Shown piece after piece: positions 14,743 to 34,128 of a stretch of DNA of 64,000 nt. Position numbers and translations under genes: made by a program. How positions within the stretch are numbered: position 1 is the first letter of the stretch; each line of letters opens with the position of its first letter. The stretch is from Anaeromyces robustus (taxonomy: Eukaryota; Neocallimastigomycota; Neocallimastigomycetes; Neocallimastigales; Neocallimastigaceae). The stretch is taken from positions 15,001-79,000 of the forward strand of contig MCFG01000009.1 in assembly GCA_002104895.1 (NCBI GenBank). Direction: 5' to 3'. The notes under the pieces are model-generated. The model did no database searches and was not told where the DNA came from. It saw only the letters and a list, made by a program, of their open reading frames with translations.

Positions 14743-17158
14743 TGACTTTTAAAAAATTAATATTATTAATTAAGATTTTAAACTTTAATTATTATTAAAT
14801 GAATTAAATTTGATACTAAAATTATAATTGTAAACATTTTAAGATTTAGTATATTTTTATTAATAATTAAAGTTTAGTTTTCTAAATATTTATAAATTTG
14901 AATATAAATTTTACATATAACAATAATTAATAATTAACAATAATAAATATAAAAATTATATTTTAAGATTATTAAAATTTTAAATTAGAATAAACACGAC
15001 CATAAATACTTAACTTTAAAGATGAAGTGTTAATAATAAGTTTTAAAAAATTTTCTTATATATGATAAATAATAATTAGAGCATCCTTATTAAAATTAAA
15101 GATACGAAAATTGAATATTAAAATTTATGATTTGTATATGATAGAATGGTATATAATAAAGATAATACATCTAATATTTTTTATTTTTTTAAATATATTA
15201 ATTAATACATAAATAATATGATATAATATGATATACTTTAAATAAAATTTTTAAAAATTAAAAAAGTAAAAAAATATTCAATATTATTTTTATATATTAA
15301 TAATTTTATTAATGATTTAATAATTATTATAATTAATATTTTTATTATTATTATATCATTAATTACTATTATTATTATTATTCAATATTATTATTCAATA
15401 TTATTATTATAATTATTTAATAATATTATTATTATTACTATTATTCATTATTCATTATTTATTGTTATTATTATTTATTATTTATTATTATTATTATTTA
15501 TCATTATTATTATTATAATTAACTATGGATTCTTTTCCATATAATTTTTTTATATAAATACAAAAAAAAAAAAAAAAAAAGAAAAAAACTGTATGATTTA
15601 AATTATTAAAAATTTGTGAATAAATATAAGTATTATATACATTAAACATTATATACATTAGACATTAAATATTTGCTTATAAACTCTATTAAAAAAATGG
15701 AGAAATTTTTCTAATAATATTTTTTTTGTAAAATAAATTCTATTACTGTTCATATTCATATATATATGAATAAAAAAAGTTTATTTTTATTTAAATTGAT
15801 AATTGATGTTGATGGTTTTTATTACTTTATTATTATTATCATTTTTCAACTTTTTCAATATTTATATTCTTTTATTAATTATATTATATCATATTATATT
15901 CTTTCTATTGAACTTTCATTATTTTTTATTATAATAAATAAAATAGGTAAAATAATCTATAATAATAATTTAAATTTAATTATTTATATATAATTATTAT
16001 TTAAATAATAATAATAATAATTAAAAAAAAATAATTATTTATATATAATTATTATTTAAATAATAATAATAATAATTAAAAAAAAAAAAAAAACATTAAG
16101 ATATGTATTGGAATATTATAATTAATACTTATTAAAATTTATTCAAAATTCATTCTGACTGTATTTAAATATAGCATTGAATTATATTGTTTTTTTTTTT
16201 TTATAATTGTAGTAATATTTTTTTTTCACAAAATTTAAATTATAAAAAAGTTTTCAACTTCTTAATACGTATTACCTTTATATCTTTATTTATAATTTAT
16301 ATAATAATTTATTAAATTTTTATAAAAATTGATAAAATAGCAATAATAATAATTATTATTATTGTTATTATCATTATAATATAATAATTATTATAATGAT
16401 TACTTCAAGAAAACGTGGGAGTTCTCACTGGATCCACATTCTATTACGAATAAAAATTTTATAATAATTATGTTTTCTCATAGTTATGAAAAAATAATCT
16501 TAATATCATTAATTATGGATTGTACATGATGAAATAATGTAATGTAATAATGTATGATACGTATCAATATTAAATTATGTATTAATGTAATATAAAATAT
16601 CGAGATTACGTATTAAATCTTTTAAATTTTATTGACCAATAATATTCTTGTATATTAATTATATAATTATAATATATATTTAATTAAGATTTTAAATTGT
16701 GATTATTTATTAATATTATATATAATATATTATAATTAATATATAATTAATATAATGTATATTTAATTTTTACTGCATCAAGAAAAAAAAAGAGAAATAA
16801 AAAAAATTTTTTTTTTTTTTCTTTGCTCTTTGCACTTTTTTATTAATATATAAAAATTTAACAAAATTTAAAATGTAATTAGTTTTTTTTATATATATAT
16901 AAAAAGCTATATAAATAAATTTAAAATATTATTTGTCAACATTAAAATTAAGTTAATTTAAATAAATATTTAAATGTCATTAATATATCAATTAATGATC
17001 TTTTATGAAATTTTTATATTAAAATGATGGAATAATTATATAATTTTGCTAATACTAATTAATTATATTATTACTATTATATAATATATTTATTTTTAAT
17101 AATACTTTTAATTAATTTTGTCAATATATAATGATAATAGATTATTAAATAGTAAAAA
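11608..17158. other. 5.5-kb spacer between divergent kinase and ValRS genes
   Basis: Shared upstream region of two divergently transcribed genes. It holds a T/G-T tract (about 11867-12080), T runs (12909-12930, 12967-12980, 14712-14736), AAAT repeats (13440-13610), TTA repeats and a tandem duplication at about 15979-16080. A slightly GC-richer patch lies at 16404-16450. Reading frames here are F/I/Y/N-rich and look random. No gene seen. Confidence 0.6.
15979..16085. repeat. Tandem duplication, about 55-bp unit, two copies
   Basis: The unit starts AATTATTTATATATAATTAT, continues into TTAAATAATAATAATAATAA and ends in an A run. Copy one starts near 15979, copy two near 16033. Each copy contains self-complementary TAATTATTATTTAAATAATA, so it could extrude a hairpin. 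Confidence 0.75.
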
Positions 17159-20100
17159 ATGGCTGATTCTGAACAAAAGAAACCATTAACTAAAAATCAA
17201 GAAAAAAATGAAGCTAAAAGAAGAGCTAAGATGGAAAAATTCTTAGCCAAACAAAAGAAGCAACAAGTAATTGTTATATTTAAATAATATTTATTGTTAT
17301 CAAGCAAATGTTTCTTTTTTTTTTTTTACAAATTAAGAATTTATTAATTAGTTCAATAAGCAGCATTAAATAAGATATAAACAATATAAACTTTACATAA
17401 TATAATTTATAATAAATCTAAATTGAAATTTTTATATTATATATAATCAGAGAAAGGAATAAATAAATAAATAAATAAATAAATAAAAATATAAAAATAA
17501 AAATAAAAATAAAAATAAAATGTATAAATTAAAATAAATTTATAAATGAGAGTAGAAGTAAAAATAGATATAAAGATAAAAATTAACATATTAATGAATT
17601 TATAATTAATAATTGAAATTAATAATTAAGCCATAAATTAATAGAATTAATGGAAATAAATAATTAATTATAATTATTTAAATTTAATTTATTTAATTTT
17701 ATATTTGTTACTTTAGGAAAAGGCTGCTGCTGCTGCTGGTCAAAAAAAAGAAAAGAAGGAAAAGAAAGAAAAGAAACCAGTTGTTGAAGAATTTGTTAAT
17801 ACTACAAAGCCAGGAGAAAAGAAAGGTAAAAAAAAAAAATTAAAATATATTTTACGTGGTTATTAAATTATAATAAAAATTTTAAAACTATTAATAATAT
17901 GTATAGTTATTATCATATTCAATTTAATATATCTATTAAAAATATATTAAATTAAATGAAACAATTTAAATTTTACAATTATTATAATTATAATATATTA
18001 TAAATAATAAATAAAAAATTAATTATAAAATTATCAATATTTTAATAATAAAAGATCTTAGTGCTCCATTAGCTGCTTCATACAATCCAAAGGCTGTTGA
18101 AGCCGCTTGGTACCAATGGTGGGAAAAGGAAGGTTTCTTCAAACCAGAACTTGTTGATGGCAAACCAAAGAAGGAAGGTGTATTCATGATTCCAATTCCA
18201 CCACCAAATGTTACTGGTACTCTTCACTTAGGTCACGCTTTAACTAATGCTATTCAAGATTGTCTTGTTCGTTGGTGAGTAAATAATTTCAATATATTAT
18301 TAATTAAAAATATTTAAAATATATTTTAATATTAATATCTATATAAAATACATGTAATTATAATAATTTGATTATTTTATTGATATACATAATAATAAAT
18401 TATAACTATATTTTTTTTTATTTAGGAACCGTATGCAAGGTAAAACTACATTATGGAACCCAGGTTGTGATCACGCTGGTATTGCTACTCAAGTTCGTAT
18501 CATAATAATAAGAAAAATTTTTTTAATAAAACATAAAAATTATATATATTTACTAATTTACTGAAAATTATTTAAAATTATTTGAATTAGGTTGTTGTTG
18601 AAAAGAAATTAATGAGAGAAAGAAAACTTACTCGTCATGATCTTGGTCGTGGTCCATTCATTGATGAAGTTTGGAAATGGAAGGAAGAGTATGTGATAAT
18701 ATATATTAAAATTAATATAAATTTAATATGATAAAATGAAATAATAATCAAAATTATTAATTCAATAATTACAAATACTCTTGTATATTATAATTTATAC
18801 CACATTTAAAGATATGGTAACCACATTTTCCAACAACTTAGAAGATTAGGTTCTTCATTTGATTGGGATCGTACTGCTTTCACTATGGATGAAGTAAATA
18901 ATATTTTTATTAATTAATAAAAAAAGTTTTTTTTTTTTTTAACAGTTATTTATTAATATTTAAAAAATATATTTTTAATTCTATTATTCTTTAATAGAAT
19001 TTAACTAAAGCTGTTAAAGAAGCTTTCGTTACTATGCACAAAGATGGTCTTATTTACCGTTCTAACCGTTTAGTTAATTGGTGTACCAAATTAAGAACTG
19101 CCTTATCTAATTTAGAAGTAAATTTTAGGATTTGAATATAATAATTAATTAATTAAATAAATGTATTTTTTATGTATATAAATATATTAATATATTAATT
19201 ATAATTAAACAAAAAAATAAAAAAAAATTTTTTTTTTTTCAAATTATTTCCAGGTTGAAAACAAAGAACTTGAAGGTAGAACTTTATTATCTGTTCCAGA
19301 TCATGATCCAAACAAGAAATATGAATTTGGTGTTTTAATTTCTTTCGCTTATCTTGTTGAAGATACTAATGAAGAAGTTGTTGTTGCTACTACTCGTATT
19401 GAAACTATGCTTGGTGATACTGCAATTGCTGTTCATCCAGATGATGAAAGATACAAGGTATATAATAATAATAATAGTAATAATAATATTTAATAACAAT
19501 CATAAAAATAGTAATAGTGTAATAATAATATTTAATAGTAATAGTAATAGTAATAGTAATAGTAATAGTAATAGTAATAGTAATAGTAATAGTAATATTT
19601 AATAGCAATCATAATAGTAGTAATAATAATAGTAATAGTAGTAACAAAGAAAATAAATTTATAATTGATTTATATAATACTAATTAATAATTATATTTTA
19701 ATTTTCGTAGCACCTTATCGGTAAATATGTTGTTCACCCATTCAATGGTAGAAGAATTCAAATTATTGCTGATGACATGGTTGAACGTGATTTCGGTACT
19801 GGTTGTGTCAAGATTACTCCTGCTCACGATTACAACGATTATGAAGTTGGTAAACGTCACAATTTAGAATTCATTAACATCTTAAACGATGATGGTACTA
19901 TTAACGAAAATGGTGCTCCATTCACTGTAAGTTAAATAATATATAATAATTAAAATTATAAAAATTAAATAAATAAATTAATAAATAAATATATATATAT
20001 TAATTATTTAAATTTTATTTGTTATGATTTATTTTTTTAATAATTAAAAAAGGGTCTTAAACGTTTTGATGCTCGTGAAGCTGTTATTGAAAAGTTAAAG

Positions 20101-21139
20101 GAATTAGGTTTATACAAAAAGACTGAAGATAACAAGATGGTTATTCCAATTTGTGGGTTAGTATAAAATAATATATTATCATAATATATATTTTAATTTA
20201 ATATTTTATTAAATTTATTTTAATTGCTAATTTAATGATATTATTAAAATTGTTTTAAATTAATAGTCGTTCAGGTAACATTGTTGAACCAATGCTTAAA
20301 CCACAATGGTGGGTTAAATGTAAGGATATGGCTACTGCTGCCGCTGATGCTGTTAGAAATGGTGAAATGGAAATTCAACCAAAATTATCTGAAAGAGAAT
20401 GGTTCAAATGGTTAGACAACTGTCAAGATTGGTGTGTCTCTCGTCAATTATGGTGGGGTCACCAAATCCCAGCTTATTTAATTAGTATTGATGGAAAACC
20501 ACTTGAAGTAATCATACATATGAACATATGAATATATATGGATTATATATATTTAAATTACATAAAGAAAAATAATTTAATTGATAAATTTTTTAAATTT
20601 ATAATTAGATATTAGTAATTAAAAACATTTTTTAATTAATTAATAATATTTAATATTTTTATTATTTAATAATATTATAATAAAATATTAGGATAAAGAT
20701 GAAAGTTGGGTTTGTGGTAGAGATGAAGAAGAAGCTTTACAAAATGCATATGAACGTCATCCAGAAGTTCCAAAGGAAAAGATTACTTTAACTCAAGATC
20801 CAGATGTCTTAGATACCTGGTTCTCTTCTGGTTTATGGCCATTCTCTATTCTTGGTTGGCCAAAACAAGTAAGTATAAATTTTCATTACATTAATTAATA
20901 CAATATATTTAAATATTTTGATATATATTAATATAATAAATATTATAATAATATTATTATATTATTATTAGACCAAGGATATGGAAATCTTCTATCCAAA
21001 TTCTATTTTAGAAACTGGTTGGGATATTCTTTTCTTCTGGGTTGCTCGTATGGTTATGATGGGTATTCGTCTTACTGGAAAGGTTCCATTCAAAAGAGTA
21101 AGTATATAACATATAAAATAATAAAATAATAATTTCATT

Positions 21140-21183
<44 letters not shown>

Positions 21184-23080
21184 AACGTTATTATTAATAT
21201 AAAATATTATTTTTTTTAATTTTTTTTTTCTCTTTTTTTTTAATTTAATTTTAAAAGGTCTTCACTCATGCTATGGTTAGAGATGCTCATGGTAGAAAGA
21301 TGAGTAAGAGTTTAGGTAATGTTATTGATCCAATTGATGTTATTGAAGGTATTTCCTTAGAATTATTACAAACTAGACTTGAAAAAGGTAATCTTGATCC
21401 AAGAGAAGTTGCAAAGGCTAAAGAAGGACAAGTATGTATAAATTATTAATTATTATATCAAAAGTAATGAAATTAAAATATTAAAATTACTTTATTTTAT
21501 TAATGTTTATAGAAAAAAGATTTCCCAAATGGTATTCCAGAATGTGGTACCGATGCTCTCCGTTTCGCCTTATGTGCCTACACTTCCACTGGTCGTGATA
21601 TCAACTTAGATATTAATCGTGTTGAAGGTTACCGTAAGTTCTGTAACAAATTATGGAACGTTACTCGTTTCGCTTTAATGAAGTTAGGTGATGACTTTAA
21701 GCCAAGAGAAAACAACGAAGTAAGTAAAATTTAATAATAATAAATTTGCTATTATTATTAATATTTATATATCCTAATAATAATAATATAAATAATAATA
21801 AATTTGCTATTATTATTTATATTTATATATCCTAATAATAATAATATAAATAATAATAAATATCTAAATATATGATATTTTTTTTTTATATATTATTGTT
21901 TATAATTTTAAATAGATGACTGGTAATGAATCTTTAGTTGAAAAATGGATCATTTCTAGATTAAATGCTGCTATTAAAGAAACTACTGAAAACTTAGAAA
22001 CTATTAACTTAATGAATGCTACTACTGCTATTTACAACTTCTGGCTTTATGAATTATGTGATGTTTATGTTGAAGCTGTTAAACCAATTGTTGATGCTGA
22101 TGATTCAATTCCAGGTATTGCTGAAAAGAAACTTTCTATGCGTAATACTTTATACAACTGTCTTGAAGGTGGTCTTAAGTTATTACATCCATTCATGCCA
22201 TTCATTACTGAAGAATTATATCAAAGATTACCACGTCGTCCAAATGACACTATTCCAACTATTATGAAGGCTTCTTACCCAGTTTATGTAAGTTTTTATT
22301 AAAGATTTTATATAATATATAATATAAATACATATAAATAGAAAATAGAAATAAAATAAATAACAACAATAATAATATAAATAATATATATAGAACGAAA
22401 GTCAAGTTAATGCCCAAGCTGAAAAGGACTTCGATACCATCAACCAAATTATTCATGCTGCTCGTTCTCTTGTTGTTGAATACAACATTCGTCAAGGAAC
22501 TGGTAAATATTTTTAATTAATAAATATAAATAAATTCAAATTAAACCATATTTTTATTATATATATAAAAATATCCCAATAAAGATTATTTTTATTATAT
22601 TAATTTTATTTTTTAAATATATATTACATTTATTAATTATTTATTTAATATATATAATATTAATATATAAAATTAGTTTACACTGTTGCCTCTACTAAGG
22701 AATTAGCATCATTAATTGAAAGTCAATCTCAAACTATTGTTACTCTCGTTAAGGGATTAAAGGATCTTAAGGTTATTGTTAAGGGTGAACCAGTTCCAGC
22801 TGGTTGTTCTGTTAACACCTTAAATGAAGATATTACTGTTATGCTTCTTGTTAAGGGTTTCGTTGACTTTGATGGTGAAATTGCTAAACTTGAAAAGAAA
22901 CAAAAGAAGACTCAAAACAACTATGATAATCTTCTTAAGAAAACTCAAGTTCCAGATTACGAAACCAAGGTTAAGGCTAAAATTCGTGAAGTTAACAGTA
23001 CTAAGCTTAAGGCTTTAGAAGCTGAAATTGAAGCTATTACTAAAGCTATTCAAAACTTTATGAAATTAAGAGATGAATAA
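17159..23080 (+). CDS. VAS1: Cytosolic valyl-tRNA synthetase, 1045 aa
   Basis: Eighteen exons: 17159-17266, 17717-17825, 18055-18274, 18426-18492, 18591-18688, 18812-18893, 18998-19117, 19254-19457, 19711-19926, 20053-20156, 20267-20507, 20692-20868, 20972-21097, 21258-21431, 21513-21719, 21916-22287, 22394-22502, 22677-23080; 3138 nt, in frame to TAA. The enzyme charges tRNA-Val with valine. A lysine-rich, alanine-containing eukaryotic extension occupies residues 1-72, with no mitochondrial presequence. Class I signatures: [15 protein letters not shown] (HIGH box near residue 129), [12 protein letters not shown], the editing-domain segment [45 protein letters not shown] and RKMSKSLGN (KMSKS 638-642). 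An anticodon-binding region ([17 protein letters not shown]) follows, then a C-terminal charged coiled coil of about 65 residues. Length fits eukaryotic cytosolic ValRS. Intron 4 has a weak donor (GTTCGT). Confidence 0.97.
19471..19655. repeat. AATAGT-type microsatellite in a ValRS intron
   Basis: Intron 8 of the ValRS gene carries AAT triplets and a (TAGTAA)n hexamer tract (about 19535-19595). It is in-frame open on both strands only because the repeat lacks stops in some frames; it is not coding. Confidence 0.8.
21733..21860. repeat. 58-bp tandem duplication in ValRS intron 15
   Basis: The unit containing AAATTTGCTATTATTATT and TTATATATCCTAATAATAAT occurs twice, with AAATTTGCT at 21742 and again at 21800. 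Copies differ by only one or two bases, so the duplication is probably recent. Confidence 0.8.
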
Positions 23081-23714
23081 ATATAAAGATATAATATAAA
23101 TATATATATATATATATTTTAATTTTTTTTTTTTTTAAAGATTTTAATATATATAAAATAGAGAAAAAAAATAATTTTTTTTTTTTAAAGAATTAAAAAA
23201 ATTTTTAAATTATTTTTAACATTATAAAAAAGGAAAAAAAACAAAAAAAAGCCATTTAACAATCGTTTAATAATATCAAAGAAAAAAAAATTAAGAAAAT
23301 ATTAGTATTAAAAAAAAAAAAAAAAAAAAAAGTATATATATCAACAGTTTAAAAAAATAATATAATTTCAAATAAAAATAAAAAAGTGTTTATTTTTAAA
23401 GTTATTATTTAATAATAATAATAATAACAATAGATAAAAAAAAAAATTCTATGTATTCGTAAAAAAAAAAAAAAAAAAATGAGCGAAAAAAAAAAGTTAT
23501 TTTTATTTAAAATAATAACTAACTAACAAGCAAACTAAATAAATAAATAAATAAAAATAATAATAATTATTAATTAAAAAAATATATATATATTTTTTAT
23601 ATAACTTTATTAATTTATAGAATGATATCATATTTATCATATATATATTATAGAATATATATAGATATGTATTTTTTTTATTCTAATTTAATAGTAGTAG
23701 AAATCATATTACAG

Positions 23715-23745
<31 letters not shown>

Positions 23746-24290
23746 TTTTAATTCTATTTTTATATTTATTTCTTTGTTGTTATTTTTATTCTCTTTTTTT
23801 TTTTTTTTTTGTTTTTTTTTTTTTTTTTTTTTTTATTTTCTTTCTTTTTTTTCGTTTTTTTTTTTTTTAAATATATATATATACGTGAAATGTTGTATAA
23901 TAATTATGATTTGTTAAAAAAAGAAAAACAAAATATGAAAATATTTAAAATTATATATAAAAACAATTATATAAAGTATTATTATAATACAAGTTTTACA
24001 CATTACACACATAACATTTACATACTCTATATACATACTCTACATACACATCCAAACAAACACAAAAAAAAAATTTTTCTTAAATGAATAAATTATCGAA
24101 CATACATATATATTTTTTTTATATTATATATTTTATTTTTTTTAAAAAAAAAAAAATTATTCTTTTTAAATTAATGCCTCTTACAAAATTAATTAAAAAA
24201 TTATAATAATTTTTTTTTTTTATGTATTTTTTTTTTCTATAAAGAAAAAAAAATATATATATTATTATGGGTGGAAAAAGATTCTTACAT
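23081..24290. other. Convergent spacer between ValRS and RPSA
   Basis: Contains both 3' UTRs. It has A runs (23310-23331, 23461-23479), T runs (23791-23865) and a CACACAT/ACATAC-rich patch (about 23998-24066). No gene seen. Confidence 0.6.
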
Positions 24291-25597
24291 CTACCAAGAT
24301 GATTCTTGATTATTATCAGTTTCACCCCAATTGCCAGCGTTGTTATCTGTCCAACTAATTGGAACAGATCCATTTTCAAAACCTTCTTCTTCTTCAGCTT
24401 CGTTTTCAACTTCTACTGCCTATTTAATTTTATTAAATAATTTATTATATTATTAATATTTAATATTTATATTAATATCTTTTATATATATATATATATA
24501 TTATTAATCACTACAAAAAATACTACTACTTCTAATAATTAACAATAATAATAATAATAATAAAATATAATATAATTAATTTAAACATTTAAATATTTTA
24601 TTTAGATCTTACTTCAACATTTTCAGTTTCAGCAGCAGTTTCCTTTTCAATTTCTTCTGGATCACGGTAGAAGAACATATCTGGCATAACATCCCATTCT
24701 TCATCACGTGAAATAGTACCTCTAAGTCTTAAAACTTCTCTGGCAAGTAACCAAAAGATATAACCAATGGCATGCTTACCTTTATTGTTAGTTGGAATAG
24801 CACAATCAATGTAACGAAGTGGAGAATCAGCATCACATAAAGCGATAACTGGAATGTTGACATAGGAGGCTTCATAAATAGCTTGATGATCAGCTATTGG
24901 ATCAGTAACAATAATAATACGTGGTTCTTTGAAAGCACGAGTAATATAATTAGTAAATGTACCTGGGGTAAATCTACCTGCTACAGCTTGAGAATCAGTA
25001 TATTTAGCAAACTTTAAAGCAGCACGTTGACCATATTGACGAGATGAAACGATAACAACATCAGAAGGATTTTCAATAGTGACAAGGATTCTTGCAGCTA
25101 AAACAAGTTTTTCATAAGTTTTTTGAATATTGATGATATGTGTACCTTTTTTTTTATATGAATTGTTTTATATTATTATTAGATATAATAATACAATAAA
25201 TATTAGTATTTTGTTAATTTTTATTTTTAGTTTTATTTTTATTTTTATAAAATATATATATATATAATGTATTTAAAGTATTGATTTAATAATAATATAA
25301 TGTAATATAGATATAAATAAATACCATCATTTCTTCTTTTCCAAATGTATGGTTTCATTTGGAAATTTAAATTTTTTGAACCCAAATGAACATTGGCAGC
25401 TAAAAGATCCTATTGATTTATTCATATGTTAATTAATAATTTAATTATTTTAATATAAAATTATTTTTAAAGTTAAATAAAATGAAGTTTAGTTTTATAA
25501 TTAATTTTCATCTGATATATTAATAAATAATTAGTTTTTAAAAATTTACATGAATATCTTTTTTGCTTGGTTCTAAAATAGAAGGTAACCGAGACAT
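24291..25597 (-). CDS. RPSA: 40S ribosomal protein SA (S0/uS2), 264 aa
   Basis: Four minus-strand exons: 25597-25550, 25409-25325, 25145-24613, 24419-24291; 795 nt, in frame to TAG. The protein is a small-subunit ribosomal component of the uS2 family. Recognised segments: the N-terminus [144 protein letters not shown]. The acidic tail ends in a W-rich segment ([14 protein letters not shown]...SSW), as in eukaryotic SA proteins. Length is typical (about 260). Start ATG at 25595-25597 follows GGCCATT. The leader is unusually GC-rich for this genome (see separate entry). Codon choice is more C-ending than in neighbours, fitting high expression. Confidence 0.97.
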
Positions 25598-25642
25598 AAT
25601 GGCCTGTCGAGAGAGTTACGGGTGACAGAGAACGTTAAAAGT
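25598..25642 (-). promoter_or_regulatory. Conserved-looking 5' leader of RPSA
   Basis: Read on the minus strand, the 45 bases before the ATG include TTCTCTGTCACCCGTAACTC and CTCTCGACAGGCCATT. It is much richer in G+C and pyrimidines than any other leader in the window. This resembles the pyrimidine-rich leaders of ribosomal protein genes, but the function is inferred. The CAG before GCCATT could also be a 3' splice site of an upstream leader intron. Confidence 0.35.
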
Positions 25643-26907
25643 TCTAATAAGTGAATAATTTTTTATTATAAAATAAATAATATAAAGTATATAAAAATAT
25701 AAATATATTTAATTATTAGTTTTAATTTAATTATTAAGACCATTATTAATTTGTTAATTTTTTTTTTAAATTCAATTAATTTATTAACAATATATTTTAA
25801 TAATCATTCTTTCTTTTCTTAAAAAATAATTATAAAATAATTATAACTATTAAAAAGTATATATATGAAAATACTATTCTATTCAATCTTAATTAAAACC
25901 ATTAAATTTAATTTATTTTTTTTTTTAATTTTAGATTATTAATTTATTTTTTAATTATTCTATTATTATTAAAGCCTCTAATTTAAATAAATCTTAAATT
26001 AGAGATTTAACATAATTTTTTTTTTTTTATTTTAAATAATTAACATATAATTCTACTTAGTAACATCATAATAAATTTATTAATTTTAAATATTAAATCG
26101 TAAATCTTTTTCATTACCTAATATTTGTGTCTATAGGTAAAAGGGGGATTTAAAATTTTCGTGGCAAATTACATTATTAATATGAAAAAAAAAAAATTTT
26201 TTTGATAACATAAATCTATTCAAAAAATAATAAATCTATGAGTATCATAAATTTTTCACAAGTTGTATAAAGTTAATGTTTTTAAAAATTATTAATATTA
26301 ATGAAAAATATTTTATAATAAATTTAAATAAATAAATAAATAAATAACTATTTAAATAAATATTTTAATATATTAAAACGAATGATATTTTTATTATATT
26401 TTAAAGTTATTTAATATCTCCTTGGAATTTTCCAATATAAAATAATATAGTTTTTATCCATATTTAATATAATTTTAATATTATTAATTTTATTATTTAT
26501 TAATAACTATATAAAGATAATAAATAAATAATATATATACAAATTAATATTTGATTTGCTTTATATGCCTAAATCTATGATTAATTAATTTTTTATTATT
26601 ATTTAATAATTATTATTATTTTATGTTAAAAAAAAAAAACATTTACATAAATTAACATTTTTATCATATTTCATACTACAAAAGTTATGTTCCAGATCTC
26701 CTTTTTATAATTATTTTTTATTCTTTATTAAAATAAAAAAAAAATAGAAAATCATTTTTATTTTATAATATAAAAAAAAAAAGAAAATTATTTTTATTCT
26801 TTATTAAAATGAAAAAAAAAAAATAGAATATACTTTAATTTCTTTTATGCTTTAATAAATAATTAAATAACTAAAAAAAAAAAACTATACCCTTAATATT
26901 TACCTTG

Positions 26908-26964
26908 AATAGTATAAAAAGGTTTTATTATTATAGGTATATAATAAAACCTTTTTATATTATT
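26908..26964. repeat. 23-bp inverted repeat with 11-base spacer
   Basis: Left arm 26908-26930 (starts AATAGTATAAAAAGG) and right arm 26942-26964 (ends CCTTTTTATATTATT) are complementary at 22 of 23 positions; the spacer is TTATAGGTATA. It contains GG/CC pairs, so it is not just an A/T coincidence. Confidence 0.8.
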
Positions 26965-27298
26965 CAACTTTTAATTTATTAATAATAAATAATAGTATTT
27001 AATATATAATTAATAATAACAACTAATAATAAATAAATAAATAAATAAATTAATAAATAACATATATATAAAATTATATTCTATAGGGTTTATATTATAT
27101 TTAATATATATTAATTTAATATAACTAAATCTATAAAATAATAACAATTTTTTATTAACAAATAATCTAATAATTTAATTATTTAATTATTTAATTATTT
27201 AATTATTATATATATTAATTTATTGATAAAAAAAATTATATAATATATGTTATATCAATCAATTGATATTTTTTATTTAATTAATTAATAAATATTAT

Positions 27299-27301
<3 letters not shown>

Positions 27302-27342
<41 letters not shown>

Positions 27343-27470
27343 TATTTATTTATTTATTTATTTATATTTATTTATTTATATTTATTTATTTGTTTATTAT
27401 CTATTTATTTATTTATAAATATTTATTTATTTACTTATTATCTATTTATTTATTTAGTTTTATTTATTAT
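27302..27470. repeat. TTTA microsatellite with interruptions
   Basis: Mostly TTTA units, broken by TATATTTA, GTTTATTATC and CTTATTATC variants. A second, purer TTTA tract lies at 28019-28075. Confidence 0.85.
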
Positions 27471-28020
27471 AGATTTAATTATTATTTTGTTTCAACTTTG
27501 ATATATCTTCAAATTCTATTATTCCAAAATAGTTTATGATTTATTTTCTTTTTTATTTTATTTTTATTATATCAATCTTTTTATATATATAAATTTATGT
27601 ACTTAAATTTTAAGTTATATAAAATATAAATCCTTTTATAATTATCAAATATACAATCCTTTATAATATATATTTATAATATTTCCAACTAATATTGAAA
27701 ATATTATAAATATATCATATTCTTATTTTTCTAACAAATAAAAAAAAAAAAAGGAAATTTTTAAGAATTATATATTTGATAATAAATTTGATATATAAAA
27801 AGACAACATAAATCAAATAGAAAATATTTATATATATATAAATATATAAAAATATATAAAAAGAAAAAGAAAAAACCTTTAATTTAATTTATTATACTCT
27901 ATAGAATACTAAATAAATAATGTAAATATATATTTTTCAATAAAGTATAATCATTAATTATTGATATTGTCTGATATATAAATTTATATTAAATATTAAA
28001 TATATTCTCGAGAATAATAT

Positions 28021-28071
<51 letters not shown>

Positions 28072-28427
28072 TTTCTTTATTGATGATTTAAATCGTTAGT
28101 GTTAAAAAATAAAAAACTAATATTTATGAATTAAACAAGTAATTACAGTAAACAAAATAAACAAATTAAAATATAGTTTTTATTTGATTTTTTTTAGAGA
28201 ATACATTTCATAAACTAATCATAAATAATAAATATAAATATTTAAAAATACTCAAATTTCTAATAATATGAAATTATTAGAAATAACATGAAATTATTTC
28301 ATATTAAAATGTTTTTTTTTTTGCTTAAATTTTTATATTAATATATTTTTATATTTATTATTTTAAAATATTATTATTCATTTAGCTTTTATTTATTTAT
28401 AATTATAAAAAAAAATAAAGAAACAAA

Positions 28428-34012
<5,585 letters not shown>

Positions 34013-34079
34013 ATATAATATGAAATATAAAAAAAAAACAAGAAAGAAAGAAAGAAAAAGAGAAAAAAAAAACAATAAA

Positions 34080-34128
<49 letters not shown>

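Larger units (their letters stand above)
25643..28427. other. Divergent spacer between RPSA and PKC genes
   Basis: Upstream DNA of two divergent genes. It contains a 23-bp inverted repeat (26908-26964), TTTA repeats (27302-27470, 28019-28075) and a slightly GC-richer patch near 26105-26175. No coding exon was recognised. Confidence 0.6.

Noticed and set aside
27302-28075. CRISPR-like regular repeats
   Set aside because: Simple TTTA microsatellites without unique spacers; also a eukaryotic context.
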